Origin: Bacteroidota bacterium
GTDB taxonomy: Bacteria > Bacteroidota > Bacteroidia > Chitinophagales > Chitinophagaceae
Length of the DNA: 57,100 nucleotides
Reading direction: 5' to 3'
Assembly: GCA_030706635.1 (NCBI GenBank)
Contig: JAUZOD010000023.1
Coordinates: 1-57,100 of the forward strand
Made by a program: the position numbers and the translations under genes. The notes under the pieces are model-generated. The model was not told the DNA's origin and made no database searches. It saw nothing but the letters and a program-made list of their open reading frames with translations. Shown piece by piece: positions 19,117 through 27,705 of the stretch (positions within the stretch are counted from its first letter, which is position 1; every line of letters begins with the position of its first letter).

Positions 19117-19401
19117 TATCATTTAGCGGGTTTTTTATTAGGTGCGGAAAGTCAACGCGTTGCGTACGCCCCCGTCGAAATCCTGCTTTTTCCAGGATGA
19201 AACAAAAAATCTAATTTTTCCTGGCATTGTTTATAATTTATCAAAATAAAAAATCTATCCACTTCATTTTTGAATTATTTTTTTTTATTTTTTTAATAAT
19301 TATATTTTCCCTCCGGACTGCACACCGCCTGTTAATAATTTTTTAATGCCCGGATCACTATTTATGATCGTTCCTTTGCCCCAGGGAAAAGACAACTCAG
19401 T
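19117..19401. other. AT-rich intergenic region upstream of ribBA and the TonB receptor
   Basis: About 285 bases without a gene between two divergent genes. It contains a long A/T-rich stretch at about 19200-19310, including T-runs around 19270-19295, and no clear inverted repeat beyond a short one near 19180-19200 (CCTGCTTTTTCCAGG). I see no TAnnTTTG element for the receptor gene. It probably holds the receptor's promoter and regulator sites. Confidence 0.4.
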
Positions 19402-22400
19402 ATGATCAGGAAACTATTACTCCCTGCTTTTTGTGTGCTTGCTGTTTTTCCTGTTAACGCCCAGGTAACCAGCTCCGGTATTTCCGGCATCATTAAGAAT
19501 TCCAAAAATGAAACCCTCGCAGGCTCCACGATCAGGGCCATACACGTGCCATCCGGAACGGTCTATAACAGCGTCGCCCTGGCAGATGGAAGATTCACTA
19601 TTTCGAATATGCGCGTAGGGGGGCCGTACACTATAGAAATCAGCTACACGGGATATAATACAAGAACTTACAACGACATCAATCTTCAACTGGGATCTCC
19701 AGTAAAACTGGAAGCCATTCTCGAAGACAACGCAAAAACCCTGGGAGAAGTTACCGTCATTTATCAGCGAAACGCCATCATCAGCCCGAAACGCCAGGGT
19801 CCTTCCCTTCAGATTTCCCAGGCGGAGCTGCAGGCTTTGCCCACCATCACCCGCAATATAGACGACTACGTGCGCCTTGTTCCCCAGGCCCAGCCCAGAA
19901 GAAGCAACGTAGATGGAAGTACCATGGGTATTTCTTTTGCGGGACAAAGCAATAAGTACAATCAATTCACCATTGACGGGGCCAATGCGACGGATATATT
20001 TGGTCTGGCAGCAAGTGGTACCAATGGAGGACAAGCCGCACTGAATCCCATCCCCTTTGATGCCATTGAGCAGGTACAGGTGATTCTCGCCCCCTATGAC
20101 GTAGCGCTCAGCGGTTTCACCGGAGGTGGCGTAAATGCAGTCACCCGTTCCGGCACCAACAGCTTTCACGGCTCGGTGTATGGTTTTAATCAAAACCAGG
20201 GATTGGTTGGACGTAGCGCTGATACAAAAGCAGCCTATACTACTTTCCACGATTGGCAATATGGCGCGCGTCTCGGCGGACCGATCATCAAGAACAAACT
20301 TTTTTTCTTCCTTAATTACGAGGGCGAAAGACGATCCCAGCCACCGGCTAATTTACCAGGCACCCCGGCCTCCCAGATACGCACTTCTGCACTCGACAGC
20401 CTGAGCAATTTTCTCAAAGACGAAAGCAAACACACAGGATGGAGTTATGACCCCGGCGGCTACAACGGATTCAACAATGAAAAAAAATCGGACGCCATTT
20501 TTGTGCGTCTGGACTGGAATATCAACGACAGGAACAAACTCACTTTGCGGAACAGCTACGTAAAAGGAAGCAATTTTATTTTTAGCAATTCCTCACCTTC
20601 CTCCATGAGCTTTTATAATAATGGATACAATTTCAACTCCACCAACAACTCGACTGTACTGGAACTGAACTCGAATATCAGCAGCAAATTTTCAAACATG
20701 TTGCGCTTCACCTACACAGCCACCCGGGACAGCAGGGCAACACCCGGCAGTCTCTTCCCCGCAGTAAAAATCGCAGACAATGGCGCTACATACAATTTTG
20801 GTACGGAATATAGTTCCCAGGCAAATTCCCTGGATCAGAATATCCTCACCATTACGGATAATTTTAATGTCTATGCCGGTAAACACACGCTGACTTTTGG
20901 AACAGATAATCTGTTTTACAATTCAAAAAACGTTTTTCTTCAGGGTCTGGTCGGCAGTTACACCTACAATACGCTGCAGGATTTTTATGATGATGCTTCC
21001 GGCGTAGCTACTGCCTATGCCAGCCAATATCAAACGGTATATTCCACCGATCCGAAAAATCCGAAACCGGTTGCCAACATCAATGCCTCCCGACTTGGTT
21101 TTTATGCCCAGGATGCCTTTCCCGTTTTGGATAATTTCAATATTACCTATGGTCTGCGTGCGGATATTCCCGTATTCAGCAGGAAACCGGTTGCCAATGA
21201 AGCTTTCAACAGCTCCGATATTGCTGTGGATAACGGAGTGGCCACCAATAAAGTGCCCAAAACCACGGTGCTGCTTTCCCCCCGCATTGGTTTTAACTGG
21301 GACGTAAAAGCGAACCGCCAAACGCAGGTACGGGGCGGTGTGGGGATCTTCACCGGCCGTGTTCCCTTTGTATGGATATCCAACCAGTACAGCAATACCG
21401 GAATCGGTACCATTTCCAGCACGCTCAATGCCACGCAGGTTGCCAGCAACAATGTTCATTTTGCGCCCAATACGCCCTTTCATCCCGGTACAGGCGTAGG
21501 ACCGGGAATCAACGTTACGGATCCTGATTTCAAATATGCAAGAACCCTCAGAAGCAATCTGGCCGTTGACCAGAAATTACCGCATGGCTTTGTGGCTACC
21601 CTGGAAGGTATTTATACCAGGACCTTACAGGACATTTTATATCACGACCTGAACCTGGCCCCTTCCGGCAGCAATCTCATTCTGGGCAATACCCAACGTC
21701 CATTCTACGGCCAAAAAATAAATGCCGGTTATTCCAGTGTATACGCGCTCAGCAATACCACCCAGGGACATTCCTACAATATAACGCTCTCGCTTATGCG
21801 CCCCTTCAGCAAAGGGTGGAGTGCGAGCATTTCCTATAGCCTGGGACATTCCTGGGGTGTAATTGATGGAACTTCTTCCACCGCCGCCTCGAATTACCGG
21901 TTCAATTATAATGTTAATGGTCTGAACAATATTGATGAGGCCAGGAGCAATTATGATCAGGGTTCCCGGGTGATCGGATATCTCGGCAAGAAGTTTAGTT
22001 ACGGGAAAATATTCTCCACGAATATCGGATTGGTTTATACCGGGCAGTCCGGTCAGACCTTCTCCTATGTTTATTACGGAGACATCAACGGAGATGATGG
22101 GTCAACGCCGGCAAAACTCAGTACTGCCGGCAGCGCCGACCTGATCTACCTGCCTACCGGCGCGTCTCAGTTTGTGGACAAGAATGGGTTAACAGCCGCA
22201 CAGCAATTTACCGCTTTCGAAACCTATATGAATTCTACCAGATACCTGAAAAACCACATTGGCAAAAACACCGTAAGAAATGGTGACCGGCTGCCGTGGG
22301 AAAATCATTTCGACCTGAAAGTAGAGGAATCCTTAGCCATTTACAAACAGCATACGCTATCCATCACCGTTAATATTTTCAACATCAGTAACCTGTTAAG

Positions 22401-22611
22401 TAATAAATGGGGCCATTCCTATTACCTCAGCAATCAGGAAGCACAGCCCCTGGATGTAGATCACTTCACGGCCAATGCTGACGGAAGTGTGACGCCCTAC
22501 TATTATTACAATCCGACTTTTGGTTTAAACAAGTATACCAACAAGCCCTGGGGATACAATGATTTTCTTTCCCGCTGGAATATGCAGTTGGGAGTCCGTT
22601 ACAGCTTCTGA
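19402..22611 (+). CDS. Oar-like TonB-dependent outer-membrane receptor
   Basis: A 1069-aa outer-membrane protein. It has a signal peptide (1-20, ending VNAQ), a carboxypeptidase-regulatory-like beta-sandwich at about 25-110 (GISGIIKNSKNETLAGSTI...), a plug domain (about 115-250) and a beta-barrel ending in Phe (MQLGVRYSF). The stretch GGGVNAVTRSGTNSFHGS is typical of Oar-type receptors that lack a SusD partner. No susD gene follows: the next gene is convergent. The imported substrate cannot be deduced; Oar homologues have been linked to protein or siderophore transport. The upstream region is unusually A/T-rich. Confidence 0.88.
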   Translation: MIRKLLLPAFCVLAVFPVNAQVTSSGISGIIKNSKNETLAGSTIRAIHVPSGTVYNSVALADGRFTISNMRVGGPYTIEISYTGYNTRTYNDINLQLGSPVKLEAILEDNAKTLGEVTVIYQRNAIISPKRQGPSLQISQAELQALPTITRNIDDYVRLVPQAQPRRSNVDGSTMGISFAGQSNKYNQFTIDGANATDIFGLAASGTNGGQAALNPIPFDAIEQVQVILAPYDVALSGFTGGGVNAVTRSGTNSFHGSVYGFNQNQGLVGRSADTKAAYTTFHDWQYGARLGGPIIKNKLFFFLNYEGERRSQPPANLPGTPASQIRTSALDSLSNFLKDESKHTGWSYDPGGYNGFNNEKKSDAIFVRLDWNINDRNKLTLRNSYVKGSNFIFSNSSPSSMSFYNNGYNFNSTNNSTVLELNSNISSKFSNMLRFTYTATRDSRATPGSLFPAVKIADNGATYNFGTEYSSQANSLDQNILTITDNFNVYAGKHTLTFGTDNLFYNSKNVFLQGLVGSYTYNTLQDFYDDASGVATAYASQYQTVYSTDPKNPKPVANINASRLGFYAQDAFPVLDNFNITYGLRADIPVFSRKPVANEAFNSSDIAVDNGVATNKVPKTTVLLSPRIGFNWDVKANRQTQVRGGVGIFTGRVPFVWISNQYSNTGIGTISSTLNATQVASNNVHFAPNTPFHPGTGVGPGINVTDPDFKYARTLRSNLAVDQKLPHGFVATLEGIYTRTLQDILYHDLNLAPSGSNLILGNTQRPFYGQKINAGYSSVYALSNTTQGHSYNITLSLMRPFSKGWSASISYSLGHSWGVIDGTSSTAASNYRFNYNVNGLNNIDEARSNYDQGSRVIGYLGKKFSYGKIFSTNIGLVYTGQSGQTFSYVYYGDINGDDGSTPAKLSTAGSADLIYLPTGASQFVDKNGLTAAQQFTAFETYMNSTRYLKNHIGKNTVRNGDRLPWENHFDLKVEESLAIYKQHTLSITVNIFNISNLLSNKWGHSYYLSNQEAQPLDVDHFTANADGSVTPYYYYNPTFGLNKYTNKPWGYNDFLSRWNMQLGVRYSF

Positions 22612-22614
22612 TGA

Positions 22615-23424
22615 TCAAGCCGGCCAGCCCCACTTCAGAAAATGCGGCATGGCCAGGCCCCAGGTGGCGGGATCATGGGATCCTCCGGGCATTTCCAGGT
22701 AACAGATATCTTCCCCGGGTGTATATCCCTTTAGCATAAGTTCGCGCATCAGATCTTTAGTATCATCAATGGAATCGATAACGCCGTTGTTGTTCCGGTC
22801 TTCCGTTTCATCTTCCGTACCGCATTCAAAAAAGAATTTCAATCCGGGTTCATAGTGACCGGCACGGATCAGTCCATGCATCAGGCGATGGCTCTCATCC
22901 CGGTACCGGAGATCCGTTTTATCCAGACTTCGCCACCACAGGGAACCGGAAAAAACGCCTGTTGTTCTGAACAGTTGAGGATGGGCCCAGGTGATATCGA
23001 GCGCGCTCAGGCCGCCCAGCGAAAAACCAGCAAATGCCCAATCTGCTAAAATCAAGCCGGGGAAAAGATTTTTAATAAAAGGAGTGAGCTCCCTGATCAC
23101 GAAATGGGTGTACCGCGGAGCCAGACTTCCCCTGCCGCGATAGTCAGGTGCATGTGCGGTACCATACTCAAGCTTTCTCTGGGGGCCGGCATGAATTCCA
23201 ACACAAAGCAACGGCCGGATGCTGTTGTTTTGATATAACTGGCTTAATATGGATTCAAACCGCATCCTGTCCAGATCCTGACCGTCGTTGATCAGCAGAA
23301 CCCGCAATGCATCAACCCTCACCAAAGGCGGCAGATAAAGATCAACCAGTACGCTTCTGTCCAGTGCTCCGGAATGAATCAGTACCGATTTTCTGTTCTG
23401 CGATTCGGGTTTTACGGACTGCAT
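22615..23424 (-). CDS. Esterase family protein (alpha/beta hydrolase, PF00756-like)
   Basis: A 269-aa alpha/beta hydrolase of the putative esterase family. The nucleophile Ser sits in GFSLGGLSA, and the catalytic His is in PGGSHDPATW near the end. A loop DRNNNGVIDSID between them resembles a calcium-binding EF-hand-like loop. No signal peptide is visible from the chosen start (MQSVKPES); a longer start (MLQKQ, 23472) would add a hydrophobic stretch. It is divergent from another esterase of the same family that heads an ATP-grasp/carboxylate-amine ligase operon, so both probably serve one pathway. Substrate unknown. Confidence 0.8.
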   Translation of the reverse strand: MQSVKPESQNRKSVLIHSGALDRSVLVDLYLPPLVRVDALRVLLINDGQDLDRMRFESILSQLYQNNSIRPLLCVGIHAGPQRKLEYGTAHAPDYRGRGSLAPRYTHFVIRELTPFIKNLFPGLILADWAFAGFSLGGLSALDITWAHPQLFRTTGVFSGSLWWRSLDKTDLRYRDESHRLMHGLIRAGHYEPGLKFFFECGTEDETEDRNNNGVIDSIDDTKDLMRELMLKGYTPGEDICYLEMPGGSHDPATWGLAMPHFLKWGWPA

Positions 23425-23512
23425 ACTTTCAAAAATAATAAAGAATCCGGAGTTGATTTGTTTTTGTAGCATTTTAAAAATAAATTTGGATGGCCCACCA
23501 AACCTGTTTCCC

Positions 23513-24232
23513 ATGAACATAAAGGAAGAATATCATAAATGGCACTCGCCTTCGCTTGACCGGGATGTGGAGATGCTCGTATTCGGCCATGCGGGCCAGC
23601 CTGTTATTTTATTTCCGACGTCCCAGGGGGCTTATTATCAGAATAAAGATCAGGGAATGATAGAGGCTGCCGGAGAGCTTATTGAAAACGGCAGGGTAAA
23701 AATCTATTGCCCCGATAGTCTGGATGATCAGACCTGGTACAACAAGTCCGTTTCCCCGGAGGTTCGTGCGCATAACTATTCCTGCTACGACCATATGCTG
23801 GAAACCGAGTTAATACCCTGGGCCCAACACGAGACCGGCTATGAGAGAATGGCCCTGGCCGGCTGCAGCTTTGGCGGCTACCACGCCGTAAATACTTCCT
23901 TCCGCCATCCCCACCTCGCCAGCTACTGCTTTTCGATGAGCGGTGCTTTTGACATTCGCCAATTTTTAAATGGGTACTATGACGACTCGGTATATTTCAA
24001 CAATCCGGTGGATTTTATTGTAAACGACAACAACCCCAATCTGTGGAAAATGGGCATAGTACTCGGCACCAGTGAACACGATATCTGCAAAGCAGATAAT
24101 GAACGGCTTAGTGGCATCCTTCGTCTTAAAAATATCAACCACTGGCTTGACGTGCGCCCGAATGCCAGTCATGACTGGCCCGCGTGGCGGGAAATGTTTC
24201 CGCATTATATATCTTTAATACACGGTTCTTGA
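23513..24232 (+). CDS. Esterase family protein preceding the amidoligase genes
   Basis: A 239-aa alpha/beta hydrolase. The nucleophile elbow is GCSFGGYHA and the catalytic His is in NASHDWPAW; an acidic residue in GTSEHDICK may complete the triad. No signal peptide, so probably cytoplasmic. It is similar in family to the divergent esterase at 22615-23424 and is followed, after a hairpin, by an ATP-grasp enzyme and a GCS2-type ligase on the same strand. An ester or thioester hydrolysis step, or release of a peptide-like product, would fit this context. That role is inferred from neighbours only. Confidence 0.82.
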   Translation: MNIKEEYHKWHSPSLDRDVEMLVFGHAGQPVILFPTSQGAYYQNKDQGMIEAAGELIENGRVKIYCPDSLDDQTWYNKSVSPEVRAHNYSCYDHMLETELIPWAQHETGYERMALAGCSFGGYHAVNTSFRHPHLASYCFSMSGAFDIRQFLNGYYDDSVYFNNPVDFIVNDNNPNLWKMGIVLGTSEHDICKADNERLSGILRLKNINHWLDVRPNASHDWPAWREMFPHYISLIHGS

Positions 24233-24242
24233 GTAATTCGGC

Positions 24243-24324
24243 GGATGGTATATGGTGGATGGTGAATGGCCTTCAGGTGCGGACTCACACACAAAGTCCA
24301 TTCACCATCCACCATATACCATCC
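24243..24324. repeat. Perfect 27-bp-arm heptad hairpin
   Basis: Arms 24243-24269 and 24298-24324 are perfect reverse complements over 27 bp and made of 7-bp units (GGATGGT, ATATGGT, GGATGGT, GAATGG). The loop is 28 bases. It begins 10 bases after the esterase stop and ends 16 bases before the ATP-grasp ATG, so it sits between two same-strand genes and could modulate read-through. Confidence 0.92.
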
Positions 24325-24340
24325 ACCTAAAAAAGTAAGC

Positions 24341-25297
24341 ATGAAAAAAATAGGCATTCTCTACGGAAAAGAAAGAAGTTTCCCCATGGCCTTTATTGAA
24401 GCAGTGAATGGAAGGAATGTGCGCGGCATTATGGCGGAGCCGGTACACATTAACAAAGTGATCCAGGGGGAGCCAAGCGGTTATTCCGTAATCGTGGACC
24501 GTATTTCGCAGGATGTTCCTTTTTACCGGGCTTTTCTGAAAAATGCTGCACTCTGCGGAACAGCTGTCATCAACAATCCGTTCTGGTGGAGTGCCGACGA
24601 GAAATTCTTTAATAATGCACTGGCGACAAAAATTGGCGTGCCCGTTCCCAAAACCGTAATCCTTCCTTCGCGCGAATTGCCGGAAGAAACTTCTGAACTT
24701 TCTTTTTCCAATCTGGCTTATCCGCTGGACTGGGAATCCATATTCAAATACATCGGTTTCCCCGCTTATATGAAGCCTTTTGCGGGAGGAGGCTGGAAAA
24801 GTGTGTACCGTGTGGCCAGCGCGGAGGATTTTTATCAGAAGCACAGCGAAACAGGCAGACTCGTAATGATGTTGCAGGAAGAAATCGTTTTTGAGGAGTA
24901 CTACCGCTGTTACTGCATCGGTGGCAAGTATGTGCGCATCATGGGTTATGAGCCGCGCAATCCGCACCACCTGCGGTATGCAGCCAATTTTTCTCCATCT
25001 GAAGAAAGATTGAGACAAATGGAACAGATCGTGTTGCGGATCAATGAATTTCTGGGGTATGACTTCAACACGGTGGAACTTGCCATACGGGATGGCATTC
25101 CCTACGCCATTGACTTCTGCAATCCCGCTCCGGACGCAGAAAAGGAAAGTGTCGGCGAAGATAATTTCAAATGGGTAGTGGAAACCTCGGCCACCTACGC
25201 CATCGAACGTACACTCGAGGCACGGGAAGGATTGGATAATCTGACCTGGGGCGAGTACCTCAAAAAAAGCACCATTCAGAAACCACTTATGGGTTGA
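24341..25297 (+). CDS. ATP-grasp domain protein (RimK-like ligase)
   Basis: A 318-aa ATP-grasp protein, expected to couple a carboxylate to an amine or thiol with ATP hydrolysis. Visible features are an N-terminal Rossmann-like preATP-grasp region (MKKIGILYGKERSFP), a central stretch YMKPFAGGGWKSVYRV that matches the ATP-lysine and glycine-rich loop, and YAIDFCNPAPD near the end, which supplies the metal-binding Asp and Asn. The substrate is unknown. It lies 33 bases before the carboxylate-amine ligase, so the two probably act in sequence. The ORF has an upstream reading through the hairpin that is not considered coding. Confidence 0.82.
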   Translation: MKKIGILYGKERSFPMAFIEAVNGRNVRGIMAEPVHINKVIQGEPSGYSVIVDRISQDVPFYRAFLKNAALCGTAVINNPFWWSADEKFFNNALATKIGVPVPKTVILPSRELPEETSELSFSNLAYPLDWESIFKYIGFPAYMKPFAGGGWKSVYRVASAEDFYQKHSETGRLVMMLQEEIVFEEYYRCYCIGGKYVRIMGYEPRNPHHLRYAANFSPSEERLRQMEQIVLRINEFLGYDFNTVELAIRDGIPYAIDFCNPAPDAEKESVGEDNFKWVVETSATYAIERTLEAREGLDNLTWGEYLKKSTIQKPLMG

Positions 25298-25329
25298 TCC
25301 GACTCATTAACACCATCGCAGCAAACCAC

Positions 25330-26442
25330 ATGGCCAGCATCAACTATCAGAATTTTACCCTCGGCATTGAAGAAGAGTACATGGTCATTGACCCCGAAAC
25401 CCGGGAGCTTAGGAGCCATGAGCAAAAAATTGTAGCTGAAGGTCAAAAGGTAATCCGCGATAAAGTAAAAGCGGAAATGCACCAGGCTGTTGTTGAAGTA
25501 GGAACCGATATCTGCGGGAACATCCATGAAGCATATAAAGATGTTGCCTTACTAAGGAAAACAATTTCACAGATTGCCGGCGATTTTGGACTTTGGGTTG
25601 GCGCATCCGGTACGCATCCTTTTAGTCACTGGGAAAGTCAGCTTATCACCGATCATGCACGCTACAACGAGATTGTAAATGAACTGCAGGAAGCCGCCCG
25701 CAGCAATCTGATCTTCGGGCTGCACGTACATGTGGGAATGGAAAGCAGGGAAATGGCCAACCACATTGCCAATTCCACCCGCTATTTCCTGCCCCATATC
25801 TATGCCCTGAGCACCAACTCCCCTTTCTGGGAAGGCCGGAGTACCGGATACAAGTCTTTCCGCACCAAGGTATTCGACAAATTCCCGCGCACAGGCATTC
25901 CGGAATATTTCGAGAGCATTGAAGCTTACGAGAACTTTGTAAAATTATTGGTAAAGACCAACTGCATCGATAATGCAAAAAAGATCTGGTGGGACCTGCG
26001 CGTTCATCCCTTTTTCAATACGGTTGAATTCAGGATTTGCGATGTGCCGCTTACGGTCGAAGAAACCATTTGTATCGCAGCGCTGTTCCAGGCCATCTGT
26101 GCCAAGATATACAAACTGCGCACCCAGAACTTAAATTTCATTATCTATCAACGGGCCCTGATCAATGAAAATAAATGGCGGGCCAGCCGTTATGGAATAG
26201 ACGGTCATCTCATCGATTTTGGAAAAGAAGAAGAGGTGAATACCCGTGCCCTCATCTATGAATTGCTCGATTTCATTGACGATGTAGTGGATCCCCTGGA
26301 AATCCGGGATGCCATCAGCATCATTCCCAGGATATTTGAAACCGGAACCGGGGCCGATCGCCAGCTCAAAGTGTATGAAGAAAAAAAGAACCTGGTGGAT
26401 GTGGTGGATTATATCCACGATCAATTTCTCTTTGGTTTATAA
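25330..26442 (+). CDS. Carboxylate-amine ligase, YbdK/GCS2 family
   Basis: A 370-aa member of glutamate-cysteine ligase family 2 (YbdK type), which joins a carboxyl group to an amine with ATP. Landmarks are FTLGIEEEYMVIDP near the N-terminus, GTHPFSHW, and GLHVHVGM with metal-binding His residues. YbdK itself has weak glutamate-cysteine ligase activity; here the substrate is unknown. The ATG at 25330 follows the ATP-grasp stop by 32 bases. The stop overlaps that of the convergent thiolase gene by 6 bases. Two different amidoligases side by side plus esterases suggest synthesis of a small peptide-like compound. Confidence 0.87.
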   Translation: MASINYQNFTLGIEEEYMVIDPETRELRSHEQKIVAEGQKVIRDKVKAEMHQAVVEVGTDICGNIHEAYKDVALLRKTISQIAGDFGLWVGASGTHPFSHWESQLITDHARYNEIVNELQEAARSNLIFGLHVHVGMESREMANHIANSTRYFLPHIYALSTNSPFWEGRSTGYKSFRTKVFDKFPRTGIPEYFESIEAYENFVKLLVKTNCIDNAKKIWWDLRVHPFFNTVEFRICDVPLTVEETICIAALFQAICAKIYKLRTQNLNFIIYQRALINENKWRASRYGIDGHLIDFGKEEEVNTRALIYELLDFIDDVVDPLEIRDAISIIPRIFETGTGADRQLKVYEEKKNLVDVVDYIHDQFLFGL

Positions 26443-27618
26443 AAGGTTTTCAATCACCATCGCACTGGCGCCACCGCCACCATTACAGATTCCTGCGGCT
26501 CCATAACGGGCCTTTCGCTGATTTAAGATATTGATCAGGGTTATTACGATCCGTGCACCGCTGCACCCGAGGGGATGACCCAGCGCAACAGCGCCTCCGT
26601 GAACATTCACTTTTGCCGGATCCAGATCCATGCGTCTGGTATTCTCGATACCCACTACGGCAAAAGCCTCGTTGAGTTCCCAGTAATCAATCTCATCCAT
26701 TTTTAATCCTGCTTTTTGAACGGCTCTGGGAACCGCCAGAGAAGGAGACGTGGTAAACCATTCAGGCGCCTGCTCGGCATCGGCAAAGGAAATGATCTTC
26801 GCCAGCGGTTTTAATTTTGACTCTTTCAGCTTTTTTTCGTTCATCAAAATCAACGCGGCGGCGCCATCGTTCATGGAGCTGGCATTGGCGGCCGTTACGG
26901 TGCCATCTTTTTGAAAAGCCGGTTTCAGGAAAGGGATCTTATCAAATTTTACATTGAAAGGCTCTTCATCCCGGTCTATTCTGATGATCTCGTTTTTTTT
27001 CTGCATCTCGACAGCAACAACTTCTTCTTTAAAATTTCCCAGCTGCCAGGCTTCCTGAGCCCGCCGATAACTCATTATGGCAAAATCATCCTGGGCTTCA
27101 CGGCTGACACCGCAAATGGAAGCACAGAGCTCAGCCGCATTTCCCATCGCCTTGCCGTCATATACGTCCGTAAGACCGTCTTTCGCCAAGCCGTCTATCA
27201 GGAGGCTGTTGCCATATTTATTTCCCCAGCGCACCTGTTCCGCATAAAACGGAACGTTACTCATGCTTTCCATTCCACCCGCAATCACCACTTCCGCATC
27301 TCCCAGCAAAATGCTTTGAGCAGCAAGAGCGATGGCTTTCATTCCACTGGCGCAAACCTTGTTGATCGTGCTGCAGTTAACGGAATCGGGAAGTCCCGCA
27401 TATTTTGCTGCCTGCCTGGCGGGAGCCTGCCCGAGGTTGGCCTGCAATACACATCCCATCAACACATCATCCACCCTTTCCCCGGTTAAATGTATTCTCT
27501 CCAGAGCGGCTTTAATTGCCAGGGATCCGAGCCGCGTTGCTGAAAATTCCTTCAACGTTCCGCCGAAACTGCCGATGGGCGTTCTGACAGCGGATACGAT
27601 ATATACTGATTCTTTCAT
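26437..27618 (-). CDS. Acetyl-CoA acetyltransferase (thiolase)
   Basis: A 393-aa thiolase that condenses two acetyl-CoA or cleaves 3-ketoacyl-CoA. The nucleophile is Cys89 in NKVCASGMKA. The second half contains NEAFAVV (Asn-Glu), HGGAVALGHPLGCSG (catalytic His region) and CNGGGGASA (second Cys). It is probably a biosynthetic-type acetoacetyl-CoA thiolase. The start was placed at MKESVYIVSAVRTP because the domain begins there. The stop is shared by 6 bases with the convergent carboxylate-amine ligase. It is not part of a fatty-acid oxidation cluster here. Confidence 0.92.
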   Translation of the reverse strand: MKESVYIVSAVRTPIGSFGGTLKEFSATRLGSLAIKAALERIHLTGERVDDVLMGCVLQANLGQAPARQAAKYAGLPDSVNCSTINKVCASGMKAIALAAQSILLGDAEVVIAGGMESMSNVPFYAEQVRWGNKYGNSLLIDGLAKDGLTDVYDGKAMGNAAELCASICGVSREAQDDFAIMSYRRAQEAWQLGNFKEEVVAVEMQKKNEIIRIDRDEEPFNVKFDKIPFLKPAFQKDGTVTAANASSMNDGAAALILMNEKKLKESKLKPLAKIISFADAEQAPEWFTTSPSLAVPRAVQKAGLKMDEIDYWELNEAFAVVGIENTRRMDLDPAKVNVHGGAVALGHPLGCSGARIVITLINILNQRKARYGAAGICNGGGGASAMVIENLL

Positions 27619-27705
27619 CGTGATCCTTTCCCGCAAGTTAAAGCAATTGACCAAGTTGAATGGCTATTGGCATCTGCCGGCAACCTTCCTTCTCTATTCC
27701 GGATA

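Noticed and set aside
19093-19300. Possible FMN riboswitch upstream of ribBA
   Set aside because: The probable -7 element leaves a leader of about 10 bases and no FMN-aptamer conserved stretches are seen on the minus strand.
19417-20259. A 280-codon frame antisense to the TonB receptor
   Set aside because: Overlaps the receptor's signal peptide and plug domain; no independent evidence.
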